Assembly (NCBI GenBank): GCA_942492835.1
Contig: OW818645.1
Coordinates: 2,542,001 to 2,606,000, forward strand
DNA length: 64,000 nucleotides
Source of the DNA: GWB2-37-7 sp942492835
GTDB taxonomy: Bacteria; Bacillota; Clostridia; Lutisporales; Lutisporaceae
Reading direction: 5' to 3'
How positions within the stretch are numbered: the first letter of the stretch is position 1; each line of letters opens with the position of its first letter. Below the pieces are notes generated by a model. That model was not told where the DNA came from. It did not search any database and saw only the letters and a list, made by a program, of their open reading frames with translations. Shown one piece after another: positions 19,468-28,893 of the stretch. Position numbers and translations under genes: made by a program.

Positions 19468-20385
19468 ATGAGAAGTATTAATAAGATTTCCCTGATTGGT
19501 CTTGGAGCAGTAGGTACAACCTATGCCAGTAAGCTGCATGATATGGACTCAAGTTGCTTGACTGTAATAGCAAACCAGGAAAGAATTGATAGGTACAGTG
19601 CAAAGGGAATCATGGTTAATGATAAAAAGTATCAGTTTAATTATGTAAAGCCTGATGATGTGGCAGAGCCAGCAGATTTAATCATAGTGTCAGTAAAGTT
19701 TCATCAGCTTTCGCAAGCTATAAAGGATATGAAGAAGCATATAGGGCCAAATACTATAATACTATCTCTTATGAATGGTATTTCTAGCGAGAAAATCATA
19801 GGGGAAGTATACGGTATGGAGAAGCTTTTGTATGGTATGGTGCTAGCCATTGATGCAGAAAGAAATAACAACAATATAACCCATGCAAGCACTGCAAAGA
19901 TATACTTTGGAGAAGAAGACAATACAGTATATGGAGATAAGGTTACAGCAGTAAAAGCTTTATTTGACAGGGCGAATATCGAGTACATAATTCCTGATAA
20001 TATGCTATACACCTTGTGGTGGAAATTTATGTTCAACGTAGGTATCAATCAAACCTCGGCAGTGCTAAAGGCTACCTACAAGGTGTTCCAAGAGATACCA
20101 GAAGCAGAAGACTTTCTAAGGGCGGCTATGAGGGAGGTACTTGTTTTATCAGAGAAAACTGGTATCAATCTGAAGGAAGAAGACATTGATGAATTTATTA
20201 ATCTGGTAAAAAGGCAGTCGCCTGACTCTAAAACCTCAATGCTACAGGATGTAGAAGCAGGTAGGAAAACTGAGGTAGAAATGATGGCAGGAACTGTATG
20301 TGAGCTAGGGGAGAAGCATGGTGTAGAGACACCTATTAATAAGATGTTATTTAATATGATAAGAACTATAGAGAAGAGAGCATAA
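19468..20385 (+). CDS. Ketopantoate reductase family protein (PanE/ApbA-like)
   Basis: 305-aa NADP-dependent dehydrogenase of the ketopantoate reductase family. The Rossmann motif is ISLIGLGAVGTTYASKL. The second domain carries LWWKFMFNVGINQTSAVL, with the family's catalytic Lys and Asn, and SMLQDVEAGRKTEVE with its conserved Ser and Glu. It follows the aor-moaD pair with a strong TAGGAGG site and lies far from the panBCD operon, which has its own PanG-type reductase. A role on another 2-oxoacid linked to AOR chemistry is therefore as likely as pantothenate synthesis. Confidence 0.8.
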   Translation: MRSINKISLIGLGAVGTTYASKLHDMDSSCLTVIANQERIDRYSAKGIMVNDKKYQFNYVKPDDVAEPADLIIVSVKFHQLSQAIKDMKKHIGPNTIILSLMNGISSEKIIGEVYGMEKLLYGMVLAIDAERNNNNITHASTAKIYFGEEDNTVYGDKVTAVKALFDRANIEYIIPDNMLYTLWWKFMFNVGINQTSAVLKATYKVFQEIPEAEDFLRAAMREVLVLSEKTGINLKEEDIDEFINLVKRQSPDSKTSMLQDVEAGRKTEVEMMAGTVCELGEKHGVETPINKMLFNMIRTIEKRA

Positions 20386-20410
20386 AGCAAAAGGGACGGT
20401 TCTTTTTGCT
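20386..20410 (+). terminator. Hairpin after the aor operon
   Basis: AGCAAAA (20386-20392) pairs with TTTTGCT (20404-20410). The loop contains GGGACGG. The T-run lies inside the stem, so it is a weak terminator candidate. Confidence 0.4.
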
Positions 20411-20590
20411 TCCGAATTATCAAGTGATAATTATATATTTCCTTAAAAACAAATTAATATAAGAAACGGTATATAGTAACAATATAGAAAATATATGGTA
20501 TAATTAACCTAACAGTCAATATTATGAAGTAAGCAATATACGATAGGCTTTCAAATATGACTATTAAAAACATATTTAAGGGGTGACATT

Positions 20591-21283
20591 ATGAGAAATA
20601 GACACACATTTTTATTATTCTTAGCAATGGTTATGAGTATAATGCTATTTACTAACGGATGTGCAAAAAGTAGTAATCAAGACAATGAAAAAATAACAGA
20701 TAAAGTTATTGAGCTTGAGAAAAACTATTATCTTCTGCATTCAGCTCAAATGTCATATACCGAGTATTTAAGCAATGTAGAACCTATTATATTTTCAAAC
20801 TCTAGTTATTTGGATATGTATGAAAAAAAAGATATGTGGGTTAAAATGAAAAATATCTACAATTCTCAATTTATAGATAAAAAGGAAATTATGAATGCAA
20901 GTAATGAAGAATTAAAATCAATAAGAGATAGACTTACCCCAAAAGATATACCAGCTAAAGACATTTTAGTTCTAGGGGAAGTCAAAATTTCAAAGATATA
21001 TGATAATGATAAACTGAAGGAGAAAATAGTCTTTGCGACCCAGCTTGAAGATGCAAAGCAAGAAGGCTTTGATATTATGAACTATAGAAGATATATATTT
21101 AGGAATATTGATAAAGAGTGGAAGCTCTTTGAAATGCGTTCAACTATCGTTGCAGGATATGATAATCCTAAGGGTGGACATATAGTAACACCACAGGACG
21201 AAACAAATTTATTCGAAGAATATAATAATGAAAAGGTAGTTTATGATACTACCATAAATTTAGAGCAATATGATATAAAATAA
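20591..21283 (+). CDS. Predicted lipoprotein of unknown function
   Basis: 230-aa protein with a lipoprotein signal peptide: a basic start, hydrophobic FLLFLAMVMSIMLF and lipobox LFTNGC with the lipidated Cys at about residue 24. The mature part is charged and has no family I recognise. It is monocistronic between the aor operon and a bidirectional terminator. GGGGTGA lies six bases before the ATG. Confidence 0.7.
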   Translation: MRNRHTFLLFLAMVMSIMLFTNGCAKSSNQDNEKITDKVIELEKNYYLLHSAQMSYTEYLSNVEPIIFSNSSYLDMYEKKDMWVKMKNIYNSQFIDKKEIMNASNEELKSIRDRLTPKDIPAKDILVLGEVKISKIYDNDKLKEKIVFATQLEDAKQEGFDIMNYRRYIFRNIDKEWKLFEMRSTIVAGYDNPKGGHIVTPQDETNLFEEYNNEKVVYDTTINLEQYDIK

Positions 21284-21294
21284 AAGTTTGTTAA

Positions 21295-21325
21295 AAAAGC
21301 TCCGAACTTAAAGTTCGGAGCTTTT
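21295..21325. terminator. Bidirectional terminator
   Basis: AAAAGCTCCGAAC pairs with GTTCGGAGCTTTT around a TTAAA loop, with A/T tracts on both sides. It separates the converging lipoprotein gene and glyA. Confidence 0.85.
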
Positions 21326-21332
21326 GACATAT

Positions 21333-22550
21333 TTAGAATCTCTTGCAGATTGCGGCAACTCTTTCTTTAGCTGGCGTAAGGTCTTTATCTTTGTTCTCAA
21401 TAGTCCAGTTTATTATATCGGCTATTTCAACCATTTCTTTCTTGCCAAAGCCTCTTGTAGTAGTAGCTGCTGTACCTATACGGATACCGCTTGTTACAAA
21501 TGGGCTTTGAGTTTCAAAAGGAACAGTGTTTTTATTAGCTGTTATGCCTATTTCATCAAGAAGATGCTCTGCTTCCTTGCCTGTTATACCTTTGTTTCTA
21601 AGGTCAACAAGCATTAAATGGTTGTCTGTACCTCCTGATACAAGGTCAAAACCTCTGTCAAGCAATGCCTGTGCAAGAGTCTTAGCGTTCTCAACAACCT
21701 TTTGTTGGTAAATCTTAAATTCCTCTGAAGCAGCTTCCTTGAAGCATACTGCCTTAGCAGCTATCGTATGCATCAGTGGGCCACCTTGAATGCCTGGGAA
21801 TATTGTTTTGTCAATAACCTTTGCATACTGCTCCTTGCAGAGGATAGCTCCGCCTCTTGGACCTCTTAGAGTTTTGTGCGTAGTAGTTGTAACAAAGTCT
21901 GCATACGGTACTGGACTTGGATGAACTCCAGCAGCTACTAAACCTGCAATATGAGCCATGTCCACCATCATATAAGCTTCAACCTCGTCACATATTTCTC
22001 TGATTCTTGGGAAATCTATTATTCTTGAGTAAGCGCTTGCACCTGCAACTATCATTTTTGGCTTATTCTCAAGAGCTATGTTTCTTAGCTCGTCATAGTT
22101 GATATAGCCTGTTTGGTCAACTCCATAGGATATAAACTTGTAAAGCTTTCCTGAGAAGTTAACTGGGCTGCCATGTGTCAAGTGTCCTCCGTGGGATAGG
22201 TTCATACCAAGTACAGTATCACCAGGGGTAAGCACTGCCATATAAACACCCATGTTTGCTTGTGAGCCTGAATGAGGCTGTACATTTGCATGTTCAGCTC
22301 CATAAAGCTGTTTCATTCTGTCACGAGCAATGTTTTCTGTCATATCAACAAACTCACAGCCACCATAATATCTCTTGCCTGGATAACCTTCTGCATATTT
22401 GTTTGTAAGGTGAGAGCCCATTGCTTCCATTACAGCTTGGCTTACGAAGTTCTCAGAAGCTATAAGTTCAATCTTGCTTGATTGTCTATTTATTTCTAGT
22501 TCAATGGTTTTAAATAGTTCTGGATCTTGTTGCTTTAATATTTCGTACAT
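21333..22550 (-). CDS. glyA: Serine hydroxymethyltransferase
   Basis: PLP enzyme interconverting serine plus tetrahydrofolate with glycine plus methylene-tetrahydrofolate. 405 aa, usual length. The PLP-lysine motif is VTTTTHKTLRGPRGG. Other marks are LIASENFVS, NKYAEGYPGKRYYGG and HSGSQANMGVY. It is the last gene of the glycine-cleavage operon, 20 bp after lpdA, and couples glycine cleavage to serine; serine dehydratase is encoded just upstream on the other strand. Confidence 0.97.
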   Translation of the reverse strand: MYEILKQQDPELFKTIELEINRQSSKIELIASENFVSQAVMEAMGSHLTNKYAEGYPGKRYYGGCEFVDMTENIARDRMKQLYGAEHANVQPHSGSQANMGVYMAVLTPGDTVLGMNLSHGGHLTHGSPVNFSGKLYKFISYGVDQTGYINYDELRNIALENKPKMIVAGASAYSRIIDFPRIREICDEVEAYMMVDMAHIAGLVAAGVHPSPVPYADFVTTTTHKTLRGPRGGAILCKEQYAKVIDKTIFPGIQGGPLMHTIAAKAVCFKEAASEEFKIYQQKVVENAKTLAQALLDRGFDLVSGGTDNHLMLVDLRNKGITGKEAEHLLDEIGITANKNTVPFETQSPFVTSGIRIGTAATTTRGFGKKEMVEIADIINWTIENKDKDLTPAKERVAAICKRF

Positions 22551-22570
22551 ATTGTTCCCTCCTTAAATAG

Positions 22571-23962
22571 TTATCTTTTTGACTGAACTAGGTGTATTGC
22601 CTCACCCTTTAAACCGCATACAGCTTCATGGAAAGCTTCGGATAAGGTTGGATGGGCATGTATAGTATTTTTGATGTCATCAATCTTTAATTTTGCGCTA
22701 ATTGCAAGGGTACCTTCATGAATTAAATCTGAGGCATGGGGGCCCATTATATGAACTCCGATTATTTCCTCTTGCATATTGGACATTACCTTTACAAAGC
22801 CTTCACTTTCACCAAGAGATAGAGCTTTACCATTAGCACCAAACATAAACTTGCTGGTCTTGTATTCCATACCCTGTTCCTTTGCCTCATCTTCTGTTAT
22901 ACCAACAGTGGCAATCTCAGGGAATACAAATATACAGCTTGGGATAGGAGATTCTTGGTTGAACTCATGTCCATGTATTCTTTCTGCCACGTGAATTCCT
23001 TGATGAGATGCTGCGTGGGCAAGCATTATCTTACCATTAACATCTCCTATTGCATAAATACCCTTTATATTTGTTTCGTAGTTAGCATCTACCATAATTG
23101 CTTTCCTGTTGAACTCAATGCCGACATTTTCTAGGTTTAAGCCTTCTGTATGCGGAGTTCTTCCTGTTGCAATCAGAAGAGCCTCTGATTCTACTTCAAA
23201 CTTACCCTTTTTATTCTCGCATAGAACGTAATAAAGATCATTTCTCTTTTCTATTTTATCAATTTTGCAGTTTGGATTCAACTCGATTCCCTTTTTCTTC
23301 ACAGAAACAGAAAAACGCTTAACAATATCGCTGTCTACTCTATTTAGTATACTGAATAGATCAATTACAGTAACTGCTGAACCCATAGCAGCAAATATCC
23401 CTGCGAACTCCATACCTATTACACCGCCACCGATTATAGCAAGGCGAGGGGGGATTTCCTTAAAGTTTAATATTTCATCACTTGAAAGAATTCCTTCTAT
23501 ATCATTACCTTCAATTGGGGGATTGCTACTTTTGGAACCTGTTGCAATTATTATATTTTTGCCTGTAACTTCTTTTGTACTTCCATCAGGAAGCGTAATA
23601 GTTACAGTGTTCTTATCCTTTAGGGCGGCTGTACCATTTATGACTTCTATTTTATTAGCCTTAAGAAGCTGTTCAACACCAGAAACCAATTGGTCAATAA
23701 CCTTTTGCTTTCTGTTTTGAACTTCCTCAACATTTATGCTGTAGCCATCAATATTAATGCCAAATTCCTTTATATTTTTAAGGGTATTTAAAATCTCTGC
23801 GTTTCTCCAAAGAGCTTTTGTTGGGATACAGCCTCTATTTAGGCAGGTACCACCAACTCTATCTCTTTCAACAAGGCAAACGTCAGATCCAAGCTGGGCA
23901 GCTCTTATAGCTGCCACATAACCGCCAGGACCTCCGCCTATTACTATAACATCTTTATTCAT
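22571..23962 (-). CDS. lpdA: Dihydrolipoamide dehydrogenase (glycine cleavage L-protein)
   Basis: 463-aa flavoprotein that reoxidises the dihydrolipoyl arm of GcvH with NAD+. Visible: the FAD-binding VIGGGPGGYVAAIRAAQLG, redox disulfide GGTCLNRGCIPTK (CxxxxC), the NAD-binding LAIIGGGVIGMEFAG, GIYAIGDVNG, and the C-terminal HAHPTLSEAFHEA with the active-site His-Glu. It lies between gcvPB and glyA with a 10-bp gap to the former, so it is probably dedicated to glycine cleavage. Confidence 0.96.
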   Translation of the reverse strand: MNKDVIVIGGGPGGYVAAIRAAQLGSDVCLVERDRVGGTCLNRGCIPTKALWRNAEILNTLKNIKEFGINIDGYSINVEEVQNRKQKVIDQLVSGVEQLLKANKIEVINGTAALKDKNTVTITLPDGSTKEVTGKNIIIATGSKSSNPPIEGNDIEGILSSDEILNFKEIPPRLAIIGGGVIGMEFAGIFAAMGSAVTVIDLFSILNRVDSDIVKRFSVSVKKKGIELNPNCKIDKIEKRNDLYYVLCENKKGKFEVESEALLIATGRTPHTEGLNLENVGIEFNRKAIMVDANYETNIKGIYAIGDVNGKIMLAHAASHQGIHVAERIHGHEFNQESPIPSCIFVFPEIATVGITEDEAKEQGMEYKTSKFMFGANGKALSLGESEGFVKVMSNMQEEIIGVHIMGPHASDLIHEGTLAISAKLKIDDIKNTIHAHPTLSEAFHEAVCGLKGEAIHLVQSKR

Positions 23963-23972
23963 AGGATTCTCC

Positions 23973-25430
23973 TTACTTATTCCACTTTAGCACTGGTGTT
24001 CTAGCTGCTTTTACCTCATCTAGTCTTCTAACTGGTGTGTCATGAGGTGCAGTCTTTAGAAGCTCTGGATTTGTCTTAGCTTCCTTAGCTATTGCAATCA
24101 TGGCATCAATGAAGTAGTCCATTGTTTCCTTACTCTCTGTCTCTGTTGGCTCAATCATTATTGCGCTATCTACGATGAGTGGGAAGTAGATTGTCGGTGG
24201 ATGGTAGCCATAGTCTAGAAGTCTCTTTGCAATATCCAATGTTGATATCTCATGGCTATCAGGGCCTAAACCACCCAATACAAATTCATGCTTGCAAACG
24301 CTATCAATAGGAAGATAGTAGAAGTCCCTAAGTCTTTCTTTTATATAGTTAGCATTAAGAACTGCCATTTCACTTGCTTTCTTAAGACCCTCTGCACCCA
24401 TAGTCATTATATATGCATAAGCTTTAACCATAACACCAAAGTTACCGTAGAAGCTCTTTACTTTACCTATAGATAGAGGCTTATCATAATTTAATACATA
24501 TTTGTCAGCTTGCTTTTCTACAATTGGTACAGGAAGGAAGTCAACCAATTTCTTGGATACTCCTATAGGACCGCTTCCAGGGCCGCCACCGCCATGTGGT
24601 GTAGCAAAGGTCTTGTGTAGGTTCAAGTGAACCACATCAAAGCCCATGTCTCCAGGTCTTGCAATTCCCATTATGGCATTTGTGTTTGCACCATCATAGT
24701 ATAAAAGACCGCCAGCTTGGTGTACTAGAGAAGCGATTTCCTTTATATTCTTTTCAAACAAGCCTAATGTGCTTGGATTTGTAAGCATCAAGCCTGCAAT
24801 TTCATCATTTAATACAGCCTTTAAGCTTTCTAAATCAACTGCACCGTTTTTATCTGATTTGATTTCTACAATATCAAAGCCTGCTACTGATGCACTGGCT
24901 GGGTTTGTGCCATGAGCAGAGTCAGGAACTATTATCTTGTTTCTCTTATGGTCGCCTCTGTTTTGATGGTAAGCCTTAATTATCATAAGACCAGACAGCT
25001 CACCGTGAGCACCAGCTGCTGGCTGTAAGCTTACCTGCTCCATACCTGTTATTTCAGCAAGCATATCAGCAAGCTTATACATTAGCTCTAGAGCGCCTTG
25101 TGCTGTTTCTTCCGGCTGGTATGGATGTATTCCTGTAAGCTTTGGAAGTGAAGCCATATCCTCGTTTATCTTTGGGTTGTACTTCATAGTACAGGAGCCT
25201 AGAGGATAAAAGCCAGTATCAAGTCCAAAGTTTTTGTTTGAAAGCAGTGTAAAATGTCTAACTACATCTACCTCACTAACTTCAGGAAGCTCTAATTCTT
25301 TTTCCTGAAGCATTTCTTTTGGGAATGCCTCGTATAGATTTACTTCAGGCACATCACATGCAGGAAGAGTGTAAGCTATTCTGCCTTCTCTGGATACTTC
25401 AAATATTAACTTGTTATAATCCTTCATCAT
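23973..25430 (-). CDS. gcvPB: Glycine dehydrogenase (decarboxylating) subunit 2
   Basis: Subunit 2 of the split P-protein. It carries the PLP-binding lysine in LNLHKTFATPHGGGGPG and decarboxylates glycine, passing the aminomethyl group to lipoyl-GcvH. 485 aa. Other marks are FYPLGSCTMKYNPKINE and PAAGAHGELSGL. Two adjacent ATGs are possible; the first follows AGGAGGTGTA. It lies eight bases after gcvPA, so the two are co-translated. Confidence 0.97.
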   Translation of the reverse strand: MMKDYNKLIFEVSREGRIAYTLPACDVPEVNLYEAFPKEMLQEKELELPEVSEVDVVRHFTLLSNKNFGLDTGFYPLGSCTMKYNPKINEDMASLPKLTGIHPYQPEETAQGALELMYKLADMLAEITGMEQVSLQPAAGAHGELSGLMIIKAYHQNRGDHKRNKIIVPDSAHGTNPASASVAGFDIVEIKSDKNGAVDLESLKAVLNDEIAGLMLTNPSTLGLFEKNIKEIASLVHQAGGLLYYDGANTNAIMGIARPGDMGFDVVHLNLHKTFATPHGGGGPGSGPIGVSKKLVDFLPVPIVEKQADKYVLNYDKPLSIGKVKSFYGNFGVMVKAYAYIMTMGAEGLKKASEMAVLNANYIKERLRDFYYLPIDSVCKHEFVLGGLGPDSHEISTLDIAKRLLDYGYHPPTIYFPLIVDSAIMIEPTETESKETMDYFIDAMIAIAKEAKTNPELLKTAPHDTPVRRLDEVKAARTPVLKWNK

Positions 25431-25438
25431 TACACCTC

Positions 25439-26782
25439 CTACATACCCTTCATGATATCAACCAATTGGTCGATTTCTGATTTTGTTCTCTTCTCTGTTA
25501 CACATAAAAGTAGTGCATTTTCCATGTCTGCATAGTCTCTAACTAGAGCATAGCCACCTAATATATTATGTTTTAAAAGCTCTGCATTTACTTCTGAAGC
25601 TTTCTTATTGCCTTTTACAACAAATTCCTTGAAGAATGGTTTGTTGAAAACAGGCTTGAATTTACCTGTAGCAATAAGCTTGTCATATGCATAATGAGCT
25701 TTATTAGTGCTTTGAACTGCAACTTCCTTTAAACCTTGCTTTCCCATTGTTGAAAGGTATATGGCAGCAGTAAGTGCATTTAATGCTTGGTTAGAACAAA
25801 TATTAGAGGTAGCCTTTTCTCTTCTTATATGCTGTTCTCTTGCTTGTAAAGTAAGAACATAAGCTCTCTTGCCATCAACATCTGTTGTTTCACCGATTAT
25901 TCTGCCTGGAAGCTTTCTCATAAGCTTAGTAGTAGCTGCCATAAAGCCTAAGTATGGACCGCCAAAGCTTAGGCTGTTTCCAAAGGCTTGACCTTCGCCA
26001 ACTACTATATCAGCACCCATTTCACCGGGAGTCTTTATAATTCCAAGTGAGATTGGATCAACTACATTTACAATAAACAAAGCTTTGTTTTGATGTGTTA
26101 TACTTTCTACTTCACCTAAATCTTCAACTATACCAAAGAAGTTTGGATTTTGTACGATAACACCTGCTGTAGTATTTGATACAGCCGCCTTCAACTTTTC
26201 TATGTCTGTAACACCGTCTTGACTATCAATCTCCACTACTTCTACTCCAGCAAATCTCATATATGTAGCAAGTACCTTACGTATTTCAGGATGGACTGTC
26301 TTTGAAACAACAATTGACTTTCTCTTTGTGTTTTCAGCAGCTAGCCTAGCAGCCTCAGCACAGGCAGTAGCTCCGTCGTACATGGATGCATTTGCTACAT
26401 CCATACCGGTAATATTAGCTATCATAGTCTGATATTCAAATATAACCTGTAAGGTTCCTTGGCTTATCTCAGGCTGATATGGAGTATAAGCTGTATAAAA
26501 CTCGGAACGGGAGGTTATATGCTTGATAACTGAGGGGATATAGTGGTCATAAGCACCCGCCCCCAAGAAACATACCATATCATCTGTACTTTTATTCTTG
26601 TTTGCAATACCATTAATATGCTTTGTAATTTCAAGCTCTGACATAGCCTCACCAAGGTTAAGCTTTCTGGAAAGTTTAACATCAGCAGGTATATCTGCAA
26701 ACAAAGCATCAATTGAGTCTATTCCAACTGTTTGCATCATTTGCTTTTCTTCAGTTTTTGTGTTTGGTATATATGGAAACAT
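25439..26782 (-). CDS. gcvPA: Glycine dehydrogenase (decarboxylating) subunit 1
   Basis: Subunit 1 of the two-chain P-protein typical of Gram-positive bacteria and archaea, 447 aa. Family stretches: MFPYIPNT, FLGAGAYDHYIPSVI, YTPYQPEISQGTLQ, DGATACAEAARLA and FGGPYLGFMA. It forms the heterotetramer with GcvPB. GGGGGTA precedes the ATG, and gcvH ends 11 bp upstream. Confidence 0.97.
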   Translation of the reverse strand: MFPYIPNTKTEEKQMMQTVGIDSIDALFADIPADVKLSRKLNLGEAMSELEITKHINGIANKNKSTDDMVCFLGAGAYDHYIPSVIKHITSRSEFYTAYTPYQPEISQGTLQVIFEYQTMIANITGMDVANASMYDGATACAEAARLAAENTKRKSIVVSKTVHPEIRKVLATYMRFAGVEVVEIDSQDGVTDIEKLKAAVSNTTAGVIVQNPNFFGIVEDLGEVESITHQNKALFIVNVVDPISLGIIKTPGEMGADIVVGEGQAFGNSLSFGGPYLGFMAATTKLMRKLPGRIIGETTDVDGKRAYVLTLQAREQHIRREKATSNICSNQALNALTAAIYLSTMGKQGLKEVAVQSTNKAHYAYDKLIATGKFKPVFNKPFFKEFVVKGNKKASEVNAELLKHNILGGYALVRDYADMENALLLCVTEKRTKSEIDQLVDIMKGM

Positions 26783-26793
26783 GTCGTACCCCC

Positions 26794-27174
26794 CTATTGT
26801 TTACTGCAATAGTCTTCATATGCTTCAGCATTCATAAGCTTATCTAGGTCTGACTTATCTGTTAATGAAACACTAACCAACCAGTTTGCATATGCATCTT
26901 GATTTAAAGCTGATGGGTCATCAACAACGGCTTCATTAGCTTCAAGAACTGTACCTGAAACAGGCATATAAATGTCTGAAGCAGCTTTAACAGATTCAAC
27001 AGTACTAAAGGAATCTCTTATGCTAAATGTTGTATCTACTTCTGGCAATTCAACGAATACAATATCACCCAAAGCATGTTGTGCAAAATCTGTTATTCCT
27101 ATATAAGCCTTTTCACCTTCTACCTTTACCCATTCATGATCTTCTGTGTAATATAAACCTTTTACTACGCTCAT
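26794..27174 (-). CDS. gcvH: Glycine cleavage H protein
   Basis: 126-aa lipoyl carrier that moves the aminomethyl intermediate between P, T and L proteins. The lipoylated lysine is in the family motif STVESVKAASDIY, preceded by ALGDIVFVELPEV. TAGGAGGAAA precedes the ATG. Its lipoate would be made by LipA, encoded about 3.4 kb away on the opposite strand. Confidence 0.97.
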   Translation of the reverse strand: MSVVKGLYYTEDHEWVKVEGEKAYIGITDFAQHALGDIVFVELPEVDTTFSIRDSFSTVESVKAASDIYMPVSGTVLEANEAVVDDPSALNQDAYANWLVSVSLTDKSDLDKLMNAEAYEDYCSKQ

Positions 27175-27237
27175 TTTATTTCCTCCTAATATTCATTTTA
27201 TTTTTATCTAAAAGCTTAAATTCTTATTGAAGTTATA

Positions 27238-28344
27238 TTACTTCTTGTAGTTCTTAGTTAAGAACTTTTTGCTTATTACTTCTGCTTTAAGTGGTTTGTT
27301 TCTAACTATGATATCAAGTTTTGTTCCTAACTCAGCATAATTAGTATCTATAAGAGCTAAACCAATATTTTTCTTAAGAGTTGGTGACATATAGCCTGTT
27401 GTAACAGCACCAATAACCTTGCCATCAACAGCAACTTCATAACCATGTCTTGGAATTCCCTTGTCTATCATTTCGAAGCCAACAGTTTTTCTTTTTAGAC
27501 CTTCTGCTTTTTGCTTTACTAAAGCATCTTTACCGATGAAGTTTTCTTTGGCAAGTTTAACAAACATACCAAGTCCGGATTCAAGAGGACTAACATCCTT
27601 TGATAGTTCATTGCCATATAAAGGCAGAGTTGCTTCAAATCTAAGAGTATCTCTGCAGCCAAGTCCGCAAGGCTTAATACCTAAATCCTTACCTGCTTCC
27701 ATTATTTTATTCCAAACTGTTTCTATATCCTTATTTGCTGAATATATTTCAAATCCGTCTTCTCCTGTATAGCCTGTTCTTGAAATAAGACATTTTACAC
27801 CTGCAACATTTACATCTCTTTTACAGAAGAAAAACTTAATTTCATCAAGATTTGTATCTGTTAACTTTTGAAGTATTTCTTGTGACTTTGGACCTTGAAG
27901 AGCTACTTCGGATACTTGGTCTGATAGGTTAGTAAGCGCTACATTGTAGTTTCCCTTATTGTCGTTCATCCATTGGAAGTCTTTGTCTACATTACTTGCG
28001 TTTATTACTAGATAGAAGTGTTGGTCGTCAAACTTATAAACAAGTAGATCATCAACTACCCCTCCGTCAGGGTAACACATAAGTGCATACAATACCTGAT
28101 TGTTCTGCAATGAAGAGGCGTCATTTGTTACAAGATTTTGAACAAAGTTAAATGCTTCAGGACCCTTTACATCCACTTCACCCATATGAGATACATCAAA
28201 TATTCCAGCTTGATTTCTTACAGCTTCATGCTCAGAAATTAAGCCCTCGTATTGTACAGGTAAAGCCCAGCCTGCAAAATCTATTACCTTGCCGCCAGAT
28301 TTTTCGTGAGTACTAAAAAGTGCTGTTTTCTTAACGTTTTCCAT
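27238..28344 (-). CDS. gcvT: Aminomethyltransferase (glycine cleavage T protein)
   Basis: 368-aa folate enzyme releasing ammonia and forming methylene-tetrahydrofolate from the aminomethyl-lipoyl group. Marks: FAGWALPVQYEG, GIFDVSHMGEVDVKG with the catalytic Asp region, SRTGYTGEDGFEIY and LGCRDTLRFEATLPLYGNEL. First gene of the operon, downstream of the glycine riboswitch and its terminator. GGAGGAGAG precedes the ATG. Confidence 0.97.
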   Translation of the reverse strand: MENVKKTALFSTHEKSGGKVIDFAGWALPVQYEGLISEHEAVRNQAGIFDVSHMGEVDVKGPEAFNFVQNLVTNDASSLQNNQVLYALMCYPDGGVVDDLLVYKFDDQHFYLVINASNVDKDFQWMNDNKGNYNVALTNLSDQVSEVALQGPKSQEILQKLTDTNLDEIKFFFCKRDVNVAGVKCLISRTGYTGEDGFEIYSANKDIETVWNKIMEAGKDLGIKPCGLGCRDTLRFEATLPLYGNELSKDVSPLESGLGMFVKLAKENFIGKDALVKQKAEGLKRKTVGFEMIDKGIPRHGYEVAVDGKVIGAVTTGYMSPTLKKNIGLALIDTNYAELGTKLDIIVRNKPLKAEVISKKFLTKNYKK

Positions 28345-28400
28345 TACTCTCCTCCTAAATATAAATTGTTTAATGAGATATGTTTTAGATTATTATGCAC

Positions 28401-28452
28401 AAAAAAGAGGTATAAAATGTCATAGTAATCTATTATGCCATTTTATACCTCT
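28401..28452 (-). terminator. Riboswitch-controlled terminator before gcvT
   Basis: On the minus strand, a 14-bp perfect stem (28439-28452 with 28406-28419) with a 19-nt loop is followed by six T. Its 5' arm begins with the CAGAG that also closes the P1 helix of the second glycine aptamer. Glycine binding should therefore prevent the terminator and switch the operon on. Confidence 0.85.
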
Positions 28453-28636
28453 GTTTTTTTACCTGAGAGCTTCACTTTTAATCGCTTTCTCCTTCGGTGC
28501 TAAACGCTTTTCAGAGTTCCATCCAATAACGGTACATTTGCCTGAAAGTTTCTACGAAAACCGGCGTTTTTCAAATTGCTTCTTCGGCTCCTTGAAGGGC
28601 TAAATTCTAAGCCTTCAAGGCATCTCCCGTTATCAT
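28449..28636 (-). ncRNA. Tandem glycine riboswitch
   Basis: On the minus strand two glycine aptamers lie in series. The first has the signature segments GGGAGAT, GCCGAAGAAGCAA and CTTTCAGGCAAA. The linker leads into GGAACTCTG. The second aptamer has GCACCGAAGGAGAAAG and CTCTCAGGTAAA, closing with CAGAG. Both match the conserved gcvT-element core. It stands between the promoter at 28685-28713 and gcvT, as expected for a glycine-induced glycine-cleavage operon. Confidence 0.92.
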
Positions 28637-28684
28637 CATATGGATATTTAATTATTTTGGATAAGTAGTATATCCTAAGGCAAT

Positions 28685-28713
28685 ATTTTACCATAGAAAG
28701 GAGTAAAAATCAA
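28685..28713 (-). promoter_or_regulatory. Promoter of the gcv operon
   Basis: Minus strand TTGATT (28713-28708) and TAAAAT (28690-28685), 17-nt spacer. The start site would fall about 45 nt upstream of the first aptamer. Confidence 0.6.
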
Positions 28714-28807
28714 CCAATTGTTGTATATTAATAGTGTATTATAGAGGTATAATCATGACTATTTTTTAACGATTCCTTTTCAAGCTTTACACTCAAAATA
28801 TAAATTA

Positions 28808-28836
28808 TTGACAGTAATCAGAGACTAAATTAATAT
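28808..28836 (+). promoter_or_regulatory. Promoter of the sda operon
   Basis: TTGACA at 28808-28813 and TAATAT at 28831-28836, 17-nt spacer, about 58 bp before the sdaAB start. Confidence 0.55.
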
Positions 28837-28893
28837 TAAATACAATCGATAAAAATAAGATGGTTTTAAATTTAATGTATTGAGGTGAAGGTT

